Shown piece by piece: positions 1-8,928 of a DNA stretch of 64,000 bases. The notes beneath the pieces were generated by a model. That model worked only from the letters and a program-made list of their open reading frames with translations. It did not search any database and was not told the DNA's origin. The DNA lies in the NCBI RefSeq assembly GCF_900290115.1, contig NZ_LT985750.1, forward strand, positions 94,388-158,387. The letters run 5' to 3'. The DNA is from Alistipes sp. Marseille-P5061. Lineage in GTDB: Bacteria > Bacteroidota > Bacteroidia > Bacteroidales > Rikenellaceae. The translations under genes were made by a program, and so were the position numbers. Each line of letters starts with the position of its first letter. Position 1 is the stretch's first letter.

Positions 1-2
1 CG

Positions 3-1145
3 GTCTACCTCTTTGCCCGCATGGGCAACCAGCTCACGCTGGTCGACTCCGCGCGGCTGGTCCGTCATGCGGCGCAGCTCTCGGGTCCGCTTCCCGACCC
101 TGAGAGCCTGGTCGAACTGCTCATCCCGGGGCAGGGGAGCTACATCCTGCTTGCTGCCCGCGGGGAGCGGGTCTCGCTGCGCATCGACACTGCCGCTCGC
201 TCTTTCTTCCCCGCCTGCCGCGGCTCGTTCGCCACGGAGCGCATGACCGAAATCAGCCGCCGCTATCGGGAAATCGGATACGGGGCGCTGGAGCAGCTGC
301 GCAGCGAGGCGGCCGCTCCGGGGCTCGATGCCCGGCGCCGGCAGGAGCTCGAGGCACGGCTTGCGGCCCGCGAGGCGGAGCTCGACTCCCTGGCCCGCTC
401 GGCGATTTTCAACGACCGGAGCGCGCTGCTGGCCGTCGTTGCGACGATGTGGTATGCCGACACCTCCCCGAACATGACCGAGGACAGCCTCCGCGCCCTG
501 GTCCGGCAGCTTCGTGCACGCTTCCCCGGGAGCCCCTGCCTCAACTCGCTCGATGAGCAGGCGGCGCCCGAGCCGCCGACCCGCGAGAGCATGCGGACGG
601 AGAACCTCCGTGCGCGGCTTTCGGGCCTCCCGGAACCCTATCCCGAGGGGGCGGAGCCGGCACCCGGGAGCGCACCGGAGCCGGAGCCCGGAACGGAGGC
701 CTGCTCCCTGCCGCCCTACGCCGTTGGAGAGCGGGTCGAGGCCTTCTCGCTTCCCGACGGGGAGGGGGTGCGGCGGAACCCGCTGGAGGCTGCGGAGGAG
801 TATGTGCTGCTCGACTTCTGGGCGTCGTGGTGCGCCCCCTGCCGCAGGGAGCTCCCCGTCCTGCTCGATGCGGCGAGCCGTTTCGACGGGGTGCTCTCCG
901 TCTGCGCCGTCTCGGTCGACGAGGATGCCGCCGCCTGGAGGAGCGCCGTGGAGCAGGAGGGGCTTTCGCCGCTGCTCAACCTCCGCCTCGACCGCAGCGA
1001 CGCCTCGTTCGCGGAGCTGGTAGCCCGCTTCGACATCCGGACCATCCCGCACAACCTGCTGCTGGATGGGGAGCGCCGGGTCGTGGCGGTCGATTTGCGG
1101 GGCGACGCCCTGTGCGAGTGGCTCGAGCAGCATGTTGGGCGCTGA
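3..1145 (+). CDS. TlpA/ResA-family thioredoxin-like protein, 5' partial
   Basis: The frame is open to the left edge, so the N-terminus lies outside the window; an internal ATG at 21 is probably not the start. The visible 381 residues hold an N-terminal region of the kind that precedes thioredoxin domains in Bacteroidota envelope proteins, a charged helical middle, a Pro/Glu-rich linker, and a C-terminal thioredoxin fold. The redox motif WCAPC lies about 270 residues after the ATG at 21, and the cis-proline segment TIPHN follows about 80 residues later. Such proteins reduce or isomerise disulfides in the periplasm and are usually membrane- or lipid-anchored; the anchor would be in the missing part. 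The substrate is unknown. Family is certain, the specific role is not. Confidence 0.85.
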   Translation, partial: VYLFARMGNQLTLVDSARLVRHAAQLSGPLPDPESLVELLIPGQGSYILLAARGERVSLRIDTAARSFFPACRGSFATERMTEISRRYREIGYGALEQLRSEAAAPGLDARRRQELEARLAAREAELDSLARSAIFNDRSALLAVVATMWYADTSPNMTEDSLRALVRQLRARFPGSPCLNSLDEQAAPEPPTRESMRTENLRARLSGLPEPYPEGAEPAPGSAPEPEPGTEACSLPPYAVGERVEAFSLPDGEGVRRNPLEAAEEYVLLDFWASWCAPCRRELPVLLDAASRFDGVLSVCAVSVDEDAAAWRSAVEQEGLSPLLNLRLDRSDASFAELVARFDIRTIPHNLLLDGERRVVAVDLRGDALCEWLEQHVGR

Positions 1146-1200
1146 GCCGGCTGCTGAACCGGCCGCTGAACCGGCTGCTGAACCTGGCTGCCGGTCCACC
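1143..1200 (+). repeat. 12-bp tandem repeat after the TlpA-like gene
   Basis: About four imperfect copies of a 12-bp unit of the form GCTGAACCGGCT follow directly on the stop codon region. The rest of the 380-bp gap up to the next gene is GC-rich with no gene I can support; it ends with the promoter at 1408-1435. Confidence 0.6.
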
Positions 1201-1407
1201 CATCCACCCCTCCGTCCGGTCCGCCGCCCTCCGTCGTGTGCCCCGCCGGCTCGTGCGTCCTGCCCGGTTCGTGTGCCCGCCCGTCGCTGTCCCGTCGCCC
1301 GTCCGCCTGCCCCTCCTGCCCGCATCGCGGTCGCGTTCCGCCCCTGCGCCCACTTCGCTGCCGCGCACTTTTTCGGGCCGCGGGGCGAGAAATAGTGCCG
1401 AAAAGTG

Positions 1408-1435
1408 TTGATTTCCCGGATTTTTCGTATCTTTG
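1408..1435 (+). promoter_or_regulatory. Bacteroidota-type promoter for rplY-pth
   Basis: TATCTTTG at 1428-1435 matches the TAnnTTTG -7 element. A TTG at 1408-1410 sits 17 nt upstream, slightly closer than usual. It leaves a 5' leader of about 85 nt before the ATG at 1526. Confidence 0.65.
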
Positions 1436-1525
1436 TGGCCCAATGCAAGCGGTAGTGGGGTGCGACGCAGCGTCGCCGCACTGAGAACCGCCCAAGGTAA
1501 CACTTTAACATTCAAAATTTTAGCT

Positions 1526-2095
1526 ATGAAAACCATTTCCATCAAGGCCGTAAAGCGTGAAGAGTACGGCAAGAAGGCTGCCAAGGCAATCCGTCGCGAG
1601 GGCATGGTCCCCTGCGTGCTGTGCGGCAACGGCGAGACGGTCACCTTCTCGGTTGACCCCCGCGAGGTAAAGCCCCTGATTTACACCCCCAACTCCTACA
1701 TCGTCGAGTTCGACTTCGACGGCAAGAAGGAGCTCGCTGTACTGCGTGAGGCTCAGTTCCACCCCGTACGCGAGGAGATTCTCCACCTGGACTTCTTCCG
1801 CATCGCCGACGGCAAGCCCGTATCGATTGCCATTCCCGTCCGCCTGTCGGGTAACGCCGAGGGTGTGAAGGTCGGCGGTAAGCTGGTTCTCTCGGCCCGC
1901 AAGCTCACCGTGAGCGCCCTGGTTGAGAACCTGCCCGACGAAATCGTGGTGGATGTTACGAACCTGGGTGTCGGCAAGACGATTTTCGTCGGCGACCTCA
2001 AGTTCGAGAACCTCAAGTTCGTGACGCCGGCTACGACGGCTGTCTGCGCCGTACGCGTAACGCGTGCATCGCGCGGTGCCGCTGCTCAGGCCTAA
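1526..2095 (+). CDS. rplY: 50S ribosomal protein L25/general stress protein Ctc
   Basis: This 189-residue protein is the long (Ctc/TL5) form of L25: an N-terminal 5S-rRNA-binding beta-barrel domain (about residues 1-90, with the conserved REGMVPCVLCG-type turn) and a C-terminal beta domain (about 95-180). It binds 5S rRNA in the large subunit. I placed the start at 1526 (MKTISIKA), because the frame upstream crosses the promoter -7 element and has no family similarity. The pth gene begins 12 bp after its stop, so the two are probably co-transcribed; rplY-pth linkage is common in bacteria. The stop is TAA. Confidence 0.93.
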   Translation: MKTISIKAVKREEYGKKAAKAIRREGMVPCVLCGNGETVTFSVDPREVKPLIYTPNSYIVEFDFDGKKELAVLREAQFHPVREEILHLDFFRIADGKPVSIAIPVRLSGNAEGVKVGGKLVLSARKLTVSALVENLPDEIVVDVTNLGVGKTIFVGDLKFENLKFVTPATTAVCAVRVTRASRGAAAQA

Positions 2096-2107
2096 TCCTG
2101 ACGGAGT

Positions 2108-2671
2108 ATGAAATACCTCATTGTTGGGCTGGGGAACATCGGCGCCGAGTACGCCGAAACCCGCCACAACATCGGTTTCAAAGTGTTGGACGCGCTCGCA
2201 GAGGCGTCCAACGCTGTTTTTACGACGGCCCGTTACGGCGCCGTGGCCGAGATGAAGGTGCGCGGGCGGACGGTGCTGCTGCTCAAGCCCTCGACCTACA
2301 TGAACCTCTCGGGCAAGGCGGTGCGCTACTGGCTCGAGGCCGAGAAGATTCCGCTCGAGAACCTGCTGGTTGTCTCGGACGACATCGCGCTGCCCTTCGG
2401 TACGCTGCGCATGCGTCCCAAGGGGAGTGCCGGCGGCCACAACGGGCTGAAGAACATCGCCGAGCTGCTCGGTACGGAGGAGTATGCCCGCATGCGCTTC
2501 GGCGTGGGGGGCGACTTCCCGCGCGGCCACCAGGTCGACTACGTGCTGGGCGAGTGGACGGCCGAGGAGCGTGCGGCGCTGCCCGAGCGGCTGAAGCTCT
2601 TCGGCGAGGCGATTGTGTCGTTCGTCTCGGTCGGCGTCTCGCTGACGATGAACGCCTACAACAAAAAGTGA
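2108..2671 (+). CDS. pth: Peptidyl-tRNA hydrolase
   Basis: The 187-residue protein cleaves the ester bond of peptidyl-tRNAs that drop off the ribosome, recycling tRNA in the cytoplasm. It has the family's N-terminal [18 protein letters not shown] stretch with the catalytic His (about residue 22), the [10 protein letters not shown] motif, the SDDIALPFG segment with the conserved Asp, and the [12 protein letters not shown] glycine-rich motif. Length is normal. It follows rplY after 12 bp. It ends with TGA, one of several host genes showing that TGA works as an ordinary stop here. Confidence 0.96.
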   Translation: MKYLIVGLGNIGAEYAETRHNIGFKVLDALAEASNAVFTTARYGAVAEMKVRGRTVLLLKPSTYMNLSGKAVRYWLEAEKIPLENLLVVSDDIALPFGTLRMRPKGSAGGHNGLKNIAELLGTEEYARMRFGVGGDFPRGHQVDYVLGEWTAEERAALPERLKLFGEAIVSFVSVGVSLTMNAYNKK

Positions 2672-2943
2672 GGCTCTGCCCGGTGCGGCGGAGCGCCCGA
2701 ACGAGGGAGCGGTGACCCGTGGAGGGTCGCCGCTCCTTTTTTTGCGCGGTGAGGGCGCCCGACGAAACGTGCGGGTGTAGGGGTCGCTGCTCCCTTTGCG
2801 TGGGGCGGCGCACCTTTTTTGCGTGCGGTGGGGCGGGAGGCACCGCTCTTTTTTGTATGAGTGGCCGCAGTTGCCCGGGCGCCGTTCGGAGCGGGGTCGG
2901 GCAGGGTGCGCGCTAAAAGTGTGGGGGAGAGCGGCCGAAACGC

Positions 2944-2973
2944 TTGCTTTTTTCAAAACAATCTCTATCTTTG
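2944..2973 (+). promoter_or_regulatory. Promoter for the FN3 lipoprotein gene
   Basis: TTG at 2944-2946 and TATCTTTG at 2966-2973 are separated by 19 nt, a very good match to the Bacteroidota consensus. The start codon at 3041 is about 60 nt downstream. The rest of the 2672-3040 gap is GC-rich and holds no supported gene. Confidence 0.8.
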
Positions 2974-3040
2974 TAAAACCCATCCCTAAAAAACAGGAAA
3001 AACCCATCCTCAAAACACACCCTTAACTAAATGATACCTT

Positions 3041-4546
3041 ATGAAAAAATTCCGTCTGTTTTGCGTGCTGACAGCACTGCTCCCCCTCCTCGTGTCGTGC
3101 GGCAATGACTCCGACTCGCCGGAACCTGTCTCACAGCTTCCCGCCCCCGCATCGCTCGCTTCGACGGGCGACGACGTCTCGCTCACCTTCACGTGGGAGG
3201 CCGTCTCCGAGGCCAAATGCTATGCCTACCGCTTCAACGAGGGCGAGGAGGTCTACACGAACGAGACCTCGGTCCGCTTCGAAGGGCTGACCCCCTCGAC
3301 GCAGTACGCCTTCCGGGTGAAGGCCGTCTCGGGCGACCTCACGCGCTGGAGTGACTCCGAGTGGTCCTCGACGAGCGCCACAACAGGAGAAACGCCCCAG
3401 CCGCCCTTCGCCATCACGCTCGGTGAGGTGACCTTCTACAGTGCCGAGGTGACCGTCACGCCGGCCGACCCCTCGATGACCTACTTCTGCAACGTCCTGC
3501 CGCGCGCCGAGTTCGACGCCTTCCCCTCGGAGAAGGAGCTCATCGACGCCCAGATAGCCCAGATTACCGGCGCCGCCGAGCTCAACGCCATGAGCTTCGA
3601 GGAGTTCTGCCGCTCGATGGGGCTCCTCTTCACCGGCACGCAGAGCTTCGTGACGGCCGAGGAGCTGGCGGGCGATACGGAGTATGTCGAGTATGTCTTC
3701 GGCCTCGACTACTCGGGCAAGGCGACCTCCGAGTTGGTCAGCGCCTCGTTCCGCACCAAGCCCGAACCTACGGTGCAGCCCTCGTCGATGACTCTTGGGC
3801 TCGAAGTGGTCGACCTGACCGACGTGAGCGCCCGGCTGCAGGTGACCCCCTCGACCGCCGACGAATACTACTACTGCTTCTTCGTGCTGCGTGAAAACCT
3901 CGACGCGCTGGGCGAGGAGGGCATCATCAACCTCTGCCTCGACGACCTGAACGAGCACATCTCCAGCTCGGACTACGCTACGGTGGTGGCCGAGCAGTGC
4001 CACAAGGGAAACTACACCTTCTCCTATGCCGAGTTCGCGGCCAATACCGAGTACGTGGGCTTCGCCTTCGGTGTGGGCCAGCACGGTCTGCGCGCCGCGG
4101 CGACGACCCGTCTGTTCACCACCGAGCCCTTCATGCTGAAGGATGCCGCCGGCGGCGACGACCCGATTCGCATCGAGGTGGTGTCGTGGGGCATCGAGAA
4201 TGCGCAAATCAAGTTCATCCCCACCTCCGAGGCGGTTCCCTACCGGTGCGAGCTGACCAAGCTGGCCGACTTCGCCGGCCTGAGCGACGAGGAGATTCTG
4301 GCCAAGGATATGGAGAAGCTCTGGAACGACTACGGCGACTACTACTCGATGATGCTCCTGAACGAGAGCTTCACCATGACGCGCTACATGCCGCTCGACC
4401 CCGACACGGAGTACATCGCCTTTGCCTACGGACTGAGCGACACCGAGTTCAAGGCGACGACGAAGCTCTGCAAGGTGGTGCTCCGTACGCCGGCAGCCGA
4501 GGGCTCCTCGGTGGGCGCCCGTACGCTCGGCCTGCTCCGGCGCTAA
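3041..4546 (+). CDS. Lipoprotein with fibronectin type III domain and three repeated domains
   Basis: The 501-residue product begins with a lipoprotein signal (MKKFRLFCVLTALLPLLVSC, lipobox LVSC, lipidated Cys at residue 20). Residues of about 32-115 read as one FN3 domain (EAVSEAKCYAYRF, LTPSTQYAFRVKAV). The rest is built from three related units of about 120 residues, each with an aromatic-rich beta start (MTYFCNVL, YYYCFFVL, PYRCELTK), a helical middle and a TEYV/TEYI strand near its end. It is probably an outer-membrane or periplasmic lipoprotein; a binding or adhesion role would be a guess. It stands alone, with its own promoter upstream and a strong terminator downstream. Confidence 0.8.
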   Translation: MKKFRLFCVLTALLPLLVSCGNDSDSPEPVSQLPAPASLASTGDDVSLTFTWEAVSEAKCYAYRFNEGEEVYTNETSVRFEGLTPSTQYAFRVKAVSGDLTRWSDSEWSSTSATTGETPQPPFAITLGEVTFYSAEVTVTPADPSMTYFCNVLPRAEFDAFPSEKELIDAQIAQITGAAELNAMSFEEFCRSMGLLFTGTQSFVTAEELAGDTEYVEYVFGLDYSGKATSELVSASFRTKPEPTVQPSSMTLGLEVVDLTDVSARLQVTPSTADEYYYCFFVLRENLDALGEEGIINLCLDDLNEHISSSDYATVVAEQCHKGNYTFSYAEFAANTEYVGFAFGVGQHGLRAAATTRLFTTEPFMLKDAAGGDDPIRIEVVSWGIENAQIKFIPTSEAVPYRCELTKLADFAGLSDEEILAKDMEKLWNDYGDYYSMMLLNESFTMTRYMPLDPDTEYIAFAYGLSDTEFKATTKLCKVVLRTPAAEGSSVGARTLGLLRR

Positions 4547-4610
4547 CCGGTGCTAACCGACGTTAATCGGTGCGCCCCGTGCCGCCCCGACCGGGGTTGG
4601 CTGCCCGAAT

Positions 4611-4650
4611 GAAAAAACCTCTGCCGCACGCGTGCGGCAGAGGTTTTTTC
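4611..4650. terminator. Bidirectional intrinsic terminator
   Basis: A perfect 20-bp inverted repeat (4611-4630 and 4631-4650) has an A run on one side and a T run on the other, so it can end transcripts from both directions. It lies between the convergent lipoprotein gene and the dcw cluster. Confidence 0.92.
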
Positions 4651-4772
4651 CAATATATCTCCGGCGTCGGAGCCTTTTCCAGTATGTTCCCGGCAGCGGG
4701 AGCGGCATGTTACCGTGTTGGGGTTTTCCGCATGTTTTCGCAGCGGGCCTTCCCCTGCCCCCGCTGACGGGG

Positions 4773-5168
4773 CTACTCCTCGTCGTCGTAGTAGATTTCG
4801 TCCATCAGCGTGTCCAGTTCGCGCCGCTCCTTCTTGGTGGGGCGTCCCGTGCCGCGCTCGCGGAAGACGAAGACCGTCTCGCGCGGGATGTTGAGCTTGT
4901 CGCGCTCCTCCTGCGGCGTGACGTCGAGGCAGTAGAGCGGCACGTTCTTCGCCGGCTGGCGGCTCGACACCAGGTCGAGCACCTTGTACGAATAGGTCAC
5001 CTGCTGCTTGCGCACGGCTATCAGGTCGCCGATTTTCACCTCGCGCGAAGGCTTGGCATAGGCGCCGTTGACCGTCACCTTGTTGGTGCGGATGGCATCG
5101 GCCGCATCGCTCCGGGTCTTGAAGACCCGCACGGCCCACAGATATTTGTCGAGTCTGATATCCTCCAT
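4773..5168 (-). CDS. S4-domain RNA-binding protein (Hsp15-like)
   Basis: The 131-residue protein starts with an S4 RNA-binding domain (EDIRLDKYLWAVRVFKTRSD, about residues 2-60) and ends in a basic then acidic tail (GRPTKKERREL, then EIYYDDEE). It resembles Hsp15 (HslR), which binds free 50S subunits carrying peptidyl-tRNA. I chose the ATG at 5168 because the S4 domain begins at residue 2; the frame stays open upstream for 900 bp only as a shadow of ftsW. It is the last gene on the strand, 182 bp after ftsW, ahead of the terminator at 4611-4650. Confidence 0.85.
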   Translation of the reverse strand: MEDIRLDKYLWAVRVFKTRSDAADAIRTNKVTVNGAYAKPSREVKIGDLIAVRKQQVTYSYKVLDLVSSRQPAKNVPLYCLDVTPQEERDKLNIPRETVFVFRERGTGRPTKKERRELDTLMDEIYYDDEE

Positions 5169-5350
5169 TTCGTCTCTTGTTTTTGGGTTGCGGACGGCCC
5201 CGGTTTGCTCCGGCTGCCCCGGTCCTCGGCATTCATCCCGTCTCGCCCGGTCTTCCGACAGTGGTCCCGGCCCGCCCGGTCCCTGTCTCCGGTCCGTCCC
5301 CGTCTCCGGCTTTGCGCTCCGGTTCCGCCCGGCCCCCTCCCTTCGGGGGG

Positions 5351-6820
5351 CTATTTTTCGTACATCGTCTCGCCGCGGGGCCGGTCGTGCGACTGCTCGT
5401 CGTTCTGGCGGCTGACGCTCAGAATCATCCCCAGCGCGATGGTGGTGAAGAGCACCGACGAACCGCCGCGCGAGATGAGCGGCAGCGTCTGCCCCGTCTC
5501 GGGAATCAGGTTGACGGTCACCATCACGTGCAGCAGCGCCTGGCAGGTGATGAGCAGCGCCAGCCCCAGCACCATGAGCCCCGGGAAGGCGGTGCCGCAG
5601 CGGCGGAAAATCTCGATGGCGCGGAAGAAAATCCACAGGTAGAGCATCAGCAGCACCACGGCCAGCACGATGCCGTACTCCTCGACGAAGAAGGCGTAGG
5701 CGTAGTCGCTCTCGGGGTGAATCATCTCCACGCGCATGGCGCTCTGCCCGGCCCCCTCGCCCAGCAGTCCGCCGTTGTGGATGGCAATCATCGAGCGCTC
5801 GGTGTCGGTCAGATGCTCGATGGGCTTCTCGGTCTGCGTCGTGGTCCAGAGGTGGAGCCACGTGCCGACGCGCCCCTCGGCCGTCTCGCTGCGCCCCAGG
5901 TTGAGCATCCAGACCAGCAGCACGGCCGCAACGCCCAGCCACACCAGCTTCATCAGCTCGCGGAAGTTGACCCGCCCGATGAGCATCATCACCCACGAGG
6001 CCATGCAGACCAGCACGGCCGACGAGGTGTGGGCCGGGAAGATGACCAGCGCCGAGACGGCCACCGGCATCAGGATGGGCCACGTACCCTCGCGCCAGAT
6101 GCGGCGCTGCTCGCGCGAGCGGCGCCAGGTCCAGAACTTGAGTGAGGGGACAATCCGTATCTTGTCGATGCGGCTCTGGCGGCTGCCCAGCTGGCGGGCC
6201 AGGAAGAGCACCGTGGCCACCTTCAGCGCCTCGGAGGGCTGCAGGTCGAAGAATCCGAGGGGAATCCAGCGGGCGGCTCCGTTGGTCGTGCGGCCGATGA
6301 AGTAGGCCAGCAGCGTGAGCAGCACGCTGAGGATGTAGGCCGGCTTGGCCAGGGCGCGGTAGACGCGGCTGTCGATTTTCTGCACGGCAATCATCGCCCC
6401 GAGGCTCAGGATGAGCACCATGACCTGCTGCCGCAGGAAGTGGTAGGTCGTGCGCGCCGTGTGGGCGTCGTAGGCCATCTTGGCCGTCGACGAGTAGACC
6501 ACCAGAATCGAAATCACGGCCAGCGCCGCGATGATAATCCAGAGCACGCGGTCGCCGTTGAAGAGCCGCCCCAGATGCAGCCCCCGGCCGCCCGCGGCTC
6601 CGCCGTCGGCTGCCGCCGCGGCACCGGCACCCGAGCCCGCGCCGCTTGAGCTGCCTGAGCCTCCAGCGCTGCCCGCGTCGCCCGAACCTCCGGCCCGCCC
6701 TCCGGCGCTGCGCTCCGCGCGCGTGCGGCGCGCCCGCTCCGATGCGGCCTGCGCCCCGTCGTCGCCTGCGGCCCCGCTGCGGGGTGTCGTGTCGTCGTTG
6801 TTCATCGTCGTGCGTTCCAT
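5351..6820 (-). CDS. ftsW: Septal peptidoglycan polymerase FtsW (SEDS family)
   Basis: This SEDS protein polymerises lipid II glycan strands at the septum together with FtsI. The core from about residue 90 has around ten membrane helices and the family motifs GAARWIPLGFFDLQPSEALK and the C-terminal GQTLPLISRGGSS. The first 85 residues are an unusual soluble low-complexity head rich in Gly, Ala, Ser and Arg. The start may be 6820 (MERTT) or 6805 (MNNDD). It follows murD by 22 bp in a cell wall operon. RodA is the alternative; the position in the mur/fts cluster favours FtsW. Confidence 0.9.
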   Translation of the reverse strand: MERTTMNNDDTTPRSGAAGDDGAQAASERARRTRAERSAGGRAGGSGDAGSAGGSGSSSGAGSGAGAAAAADGGAAGGRGLHLGRLFNGDRVLWIIIAALAVISILVVYSSTAKMAYDAHTARTTYHFLRQQVMVLILSLGAMIAVQKIDSRVYRALAKPAYILSVLLTLLAYFIGRTTNGAARWIPLGFFDLQPSEALKVATVLFLARQLGSRQSRIDKIRIVPSLKFWTWRRSREQRRIWREGTWPILMPVAVSALVIFPAHTSSAVLVCMASWVMMLIGRVNFRELMKLVWLGVAAVLLVWMLNLGRSETAEGRVGTWLHLWTTTQTEKPIEHLTDTERSMIAIHNGGLLGEGAGQSAMRVEMIHPESDYAYAFFVEEYGIVLAVVLLMLYLWIFFRAIEIFRRCGTAFPGLMVLGLALLITCQALLHVMVTVNLIPETGQTLPLISRGGSSVLFTTIALGMILSVSRQNDEQSHDRPRGETMYEK

Positions 6821-6842
6821 CGTGCCGTTGCGGGATTCATCG

Positions 6843-8192
6843 TCAGGCGTTCTTCAGCACCCACTGCTTGAAGAGCTCGCCGCGGTTCTCGTAGTTCTTG
6901 AAGAGGTCGAAGCTGGCGCACGCCGGCGAGAGGAGCACCACGTCGCCCGGACGCGCCGCCTCGCGTGCGGCACGCATCGCCGCGTCGAGCGAGTCGGTCG
7001 AGACGATGCGGGGCACCACCCCCTCGAACTCGCGCAGCAGCTTGGCGTTGTCCAGCCCCATGCAGACGAGCGTGTGGACCTTCTCGCGGGCGAACTTCTT
7101 GAGCGGCGTGTAGTCGTTGCCCTTGTCCGTGCCGCCGGCAATCCAGACCACGGGGCGCGTCATCCCCTCGAGGGCGTACCACACCGAGTCGACGTTGGTC
7201 GCCTTCGAGTCGTTGAGCCAGAGCACGCCGCCGCGCTCGGCCACCGGTTCGAGCCGGTGCTCGACGGGTGCGAAGTCGTAGATGGAGCGGCGTATCTGCT
7301 CGGGGTCGACGCCGGCGGCCAGCGTCGCCAGCGCCGCGGCCATGGCATTGTAGGCGTTGTGCAGCCCCTTAATCTGCATCTTCGCGGTGTCGATTTCGAC
7401 CGAAGCCTTGCCCGCCGTGGCGGTGAAGCGGCCGTCGAGCAGGAAGGCGTCGCCTGCGCTGCTGGCCACGGCGTTGCGGGCCGCGAAGGGGAGCTGGCGC
7501 ATGCGCAGGTCGTAGTGCGGCAGCTGCGCCCAGATGGTCTCGTCGTCGCCCGAGTAGACGAACCAGTCGCGCGAGGTCATGTTCTGCGTGATGCGCATCT
7601 TCGCGTCGATGTAGTTCTGGAAGCAGTGGTCGTAGCGGTCCAGATGGTCGGGCGTGATGTTCATCAGCACGCCGATGTGGGCCCGGAAGCGGTACATGCC
7701 GTCGAGCTGGAACGAGCTCAGTTCGAGCACATACCAGTCGTAGCTGCCCGTGGCGACCGAGTAGGCGAAGCTCTCGCCGATGTTGCCTCCCAGGGCGACG
7801 TTCATCCCGGCGTCGCGCATGATTTTGTAGATGAGCGACGTGGTGGTCGTCTTGCCGTTCGAGCCGGTGATGCAGATGCAGCGGGCGCGGCCGATGTAGC
7901 GCCCGCCGAACTCGATTTCCGAGATGACGGGGATGCCCGCCTCGCGGATTTTGCGCACGATGGGGGCCGATTCGGGGATGCCCGGCGACTTGATGACCTC
8001 CGAGGCGGCGAGGATGCGCTCCTCGGTGTGGCCCCCCTCCTCGTAGGGGACCTCCCACTCGTCGAGTTTGGCTTTGTAACGGTCGGCGATTCGTCCCGAG
8101 TCGGAGAGGAATACGTCGAAACCCTTCTTGCGGGCGAGGATTGCGGAGCCGTAACCGCTGATTCCGCCGCCCAGAACGACTATCTTTTTCAT
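6843..8192 (-). CDS. murD: UDP-N-acetylmuramoylalanine--D-glutamate ligase
   Basis: The 449-residue ATP-dependent ligase adds D-Glu to UDP-MurNAc-L-Ala in the cytoplasm. Visible features are an N-terminal nucleotide-sugar-binding Rossmann fold (VVLGGGISGYGSAI), the ATP loop GSNGKTTTTSL at about residue 110, and the C-terminal domain with LLSPACASFDLFKNYENRG. Its ATG overlaps the TGA of the upstream lipoprotein gene (ATGA at 8189-8192), which suggests translational coupling. ftsW follows after 22 bp. Confidence 0.96.
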   Translation of the reverse strand: MKKIVVLGGGISGYGSAILARKKGFDVFLSDSGRIADRYKAKLDEWEVPYEEGGHTEERILAASEVIKSPGIPESAPIVRKIREAGIPVISEIEFGGRYIGRARCICITGSNGKTTTTSLIYKIMRDAGMNVALGGNIGESFAYSVATGSYDWYVLELSSFQLDGMYRFRAHIGVLMNITPDHLDRYDHCFQNYIDAKMRITQNMTSRDWFVYSGDDETIWAQLPHYDLRMRQLPFAARNAVASSAGDAFLLDGRFTATAGKASVEIDTAKMQIKGLHNAYNAMAAALATLAAGVDPEQIRRSIYDFAPVEHRLEPVAERGGVLWLNDSKATNVDSVWYALEGMTRPVVWIAGGTDKGNDYTPLKKFAREKVHTLVCMGLDNAKLLREFEGVVPRIVSTDSLDAAMRAAREAARPGDVVLLSPACASFDLFKNYENRGELFKQWVLKNA

Positions 8193-8902
8193 AACGCGTT
8201 GTTGGTTTCCGGAGTCGCCTCACCGGCCGCCGCGGGCTGCAGCAGGTCGAAGAGGGGTTTGTATTTTCCGCCGCGCACCTCGGCCGGCAGTTCGGCCCAG
8301 AGCGCCCTGAAGAGCGAATCGCGCCCCGTCTCGAGCGCCAGGTCGTAGAGCCGTACGGCCGTGGCGGCCGATGCGGGGTTGGTGCGGATGCACTCGATGC
8401 GGTAGGCGCGGTGCCAGGCGGCGAGCGAGTCGAGCTCGAGCTGCTGCTGCTCGTCGAGCTGTCCGCCCGCATCGACGATGCGTTCGAGGGTGGTCAGCCG
8501 CCGGATTTGGGGGCGGAAGGGGTACTCCTCGCGGTCGAGCGTCTCGTAGGGTTCGCTGCCGCGGATTTCGAGCTCGGCATTGCCATCGTCGTCGTGGAGC
8601 ACTCCGTCGATGCGGAGCCGCTCGCCCGGGAAGAGGAGCAGCTGCCACTGTTCGGGGTAGCCGTCGAGCGTGGTGAAGAGCAGCCGCACCGACTCCACGC
8701 GCTCCTGGTCGGGGATGTCGTACCCGCCGCCGAGCGGCGTGGCGGCCGTATAGCTGCCGGCCTGGAGGCTGCCCTCAAGCGGGGCGTATTCGACGCCGTC
8801 GAGCGTCGCGTCGTCGAGCGACGCCGCGATGCGGGGCGCCTGGCAGTCGCCGCCGCACGAGACGGCCGCCAGCAGCATGAGCAGAATAAGCGTTTTTTGC
8901 AT
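8189..8902 (-). CDS. Lipoprotein of unknown function embedded in the dcw cluster
   Basis: This 237-residue protein starts with MQKTLILLMLLAAVSC, a lipoprotein signal with lipidated Cys at residue 16. The N-terminal half has beta strands resembling the DUF4369-type domain often fused to TlpA thioredoxins in Bacteroidota (LEGSLQAGSY, LLFPGERLRIDG), and the C-terminal half is helical and rich in Gln, Glu and Leu. No thioredoxin domain or catalytic motif is present. It lies 26 bp after mraY and overlaps murD by 4 bp, so it is expressed with cell wall genes. A periplasmic role in peptidoglycan assembly is inference from position only. Confidence 0.75.
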   Translation of the reverse strand: MQKTLILLMLLAAVSCGGDCQAPRIAASLDDATLDGVEYAPLEGSLQAGSYTAATPLGGGYDIPDQERVESVRLLFTTLDGYPEQWQLLLFPGERLRIDGVLHDDDGNAELEIRGSEPYETLDREEYPFRPQIRRLTTLERIVDAGGQLDEQQQLELDSLAAWHRAYRIECIRTNPASAATAVRLYDLALETGRDSLFRALWAELPAEVRGGKYKPLFDLLQPAAAGEATPETNNAL

Positions 8903-8928
8903 GGGGTTGTACTTTTTGAGGGTTGGGT

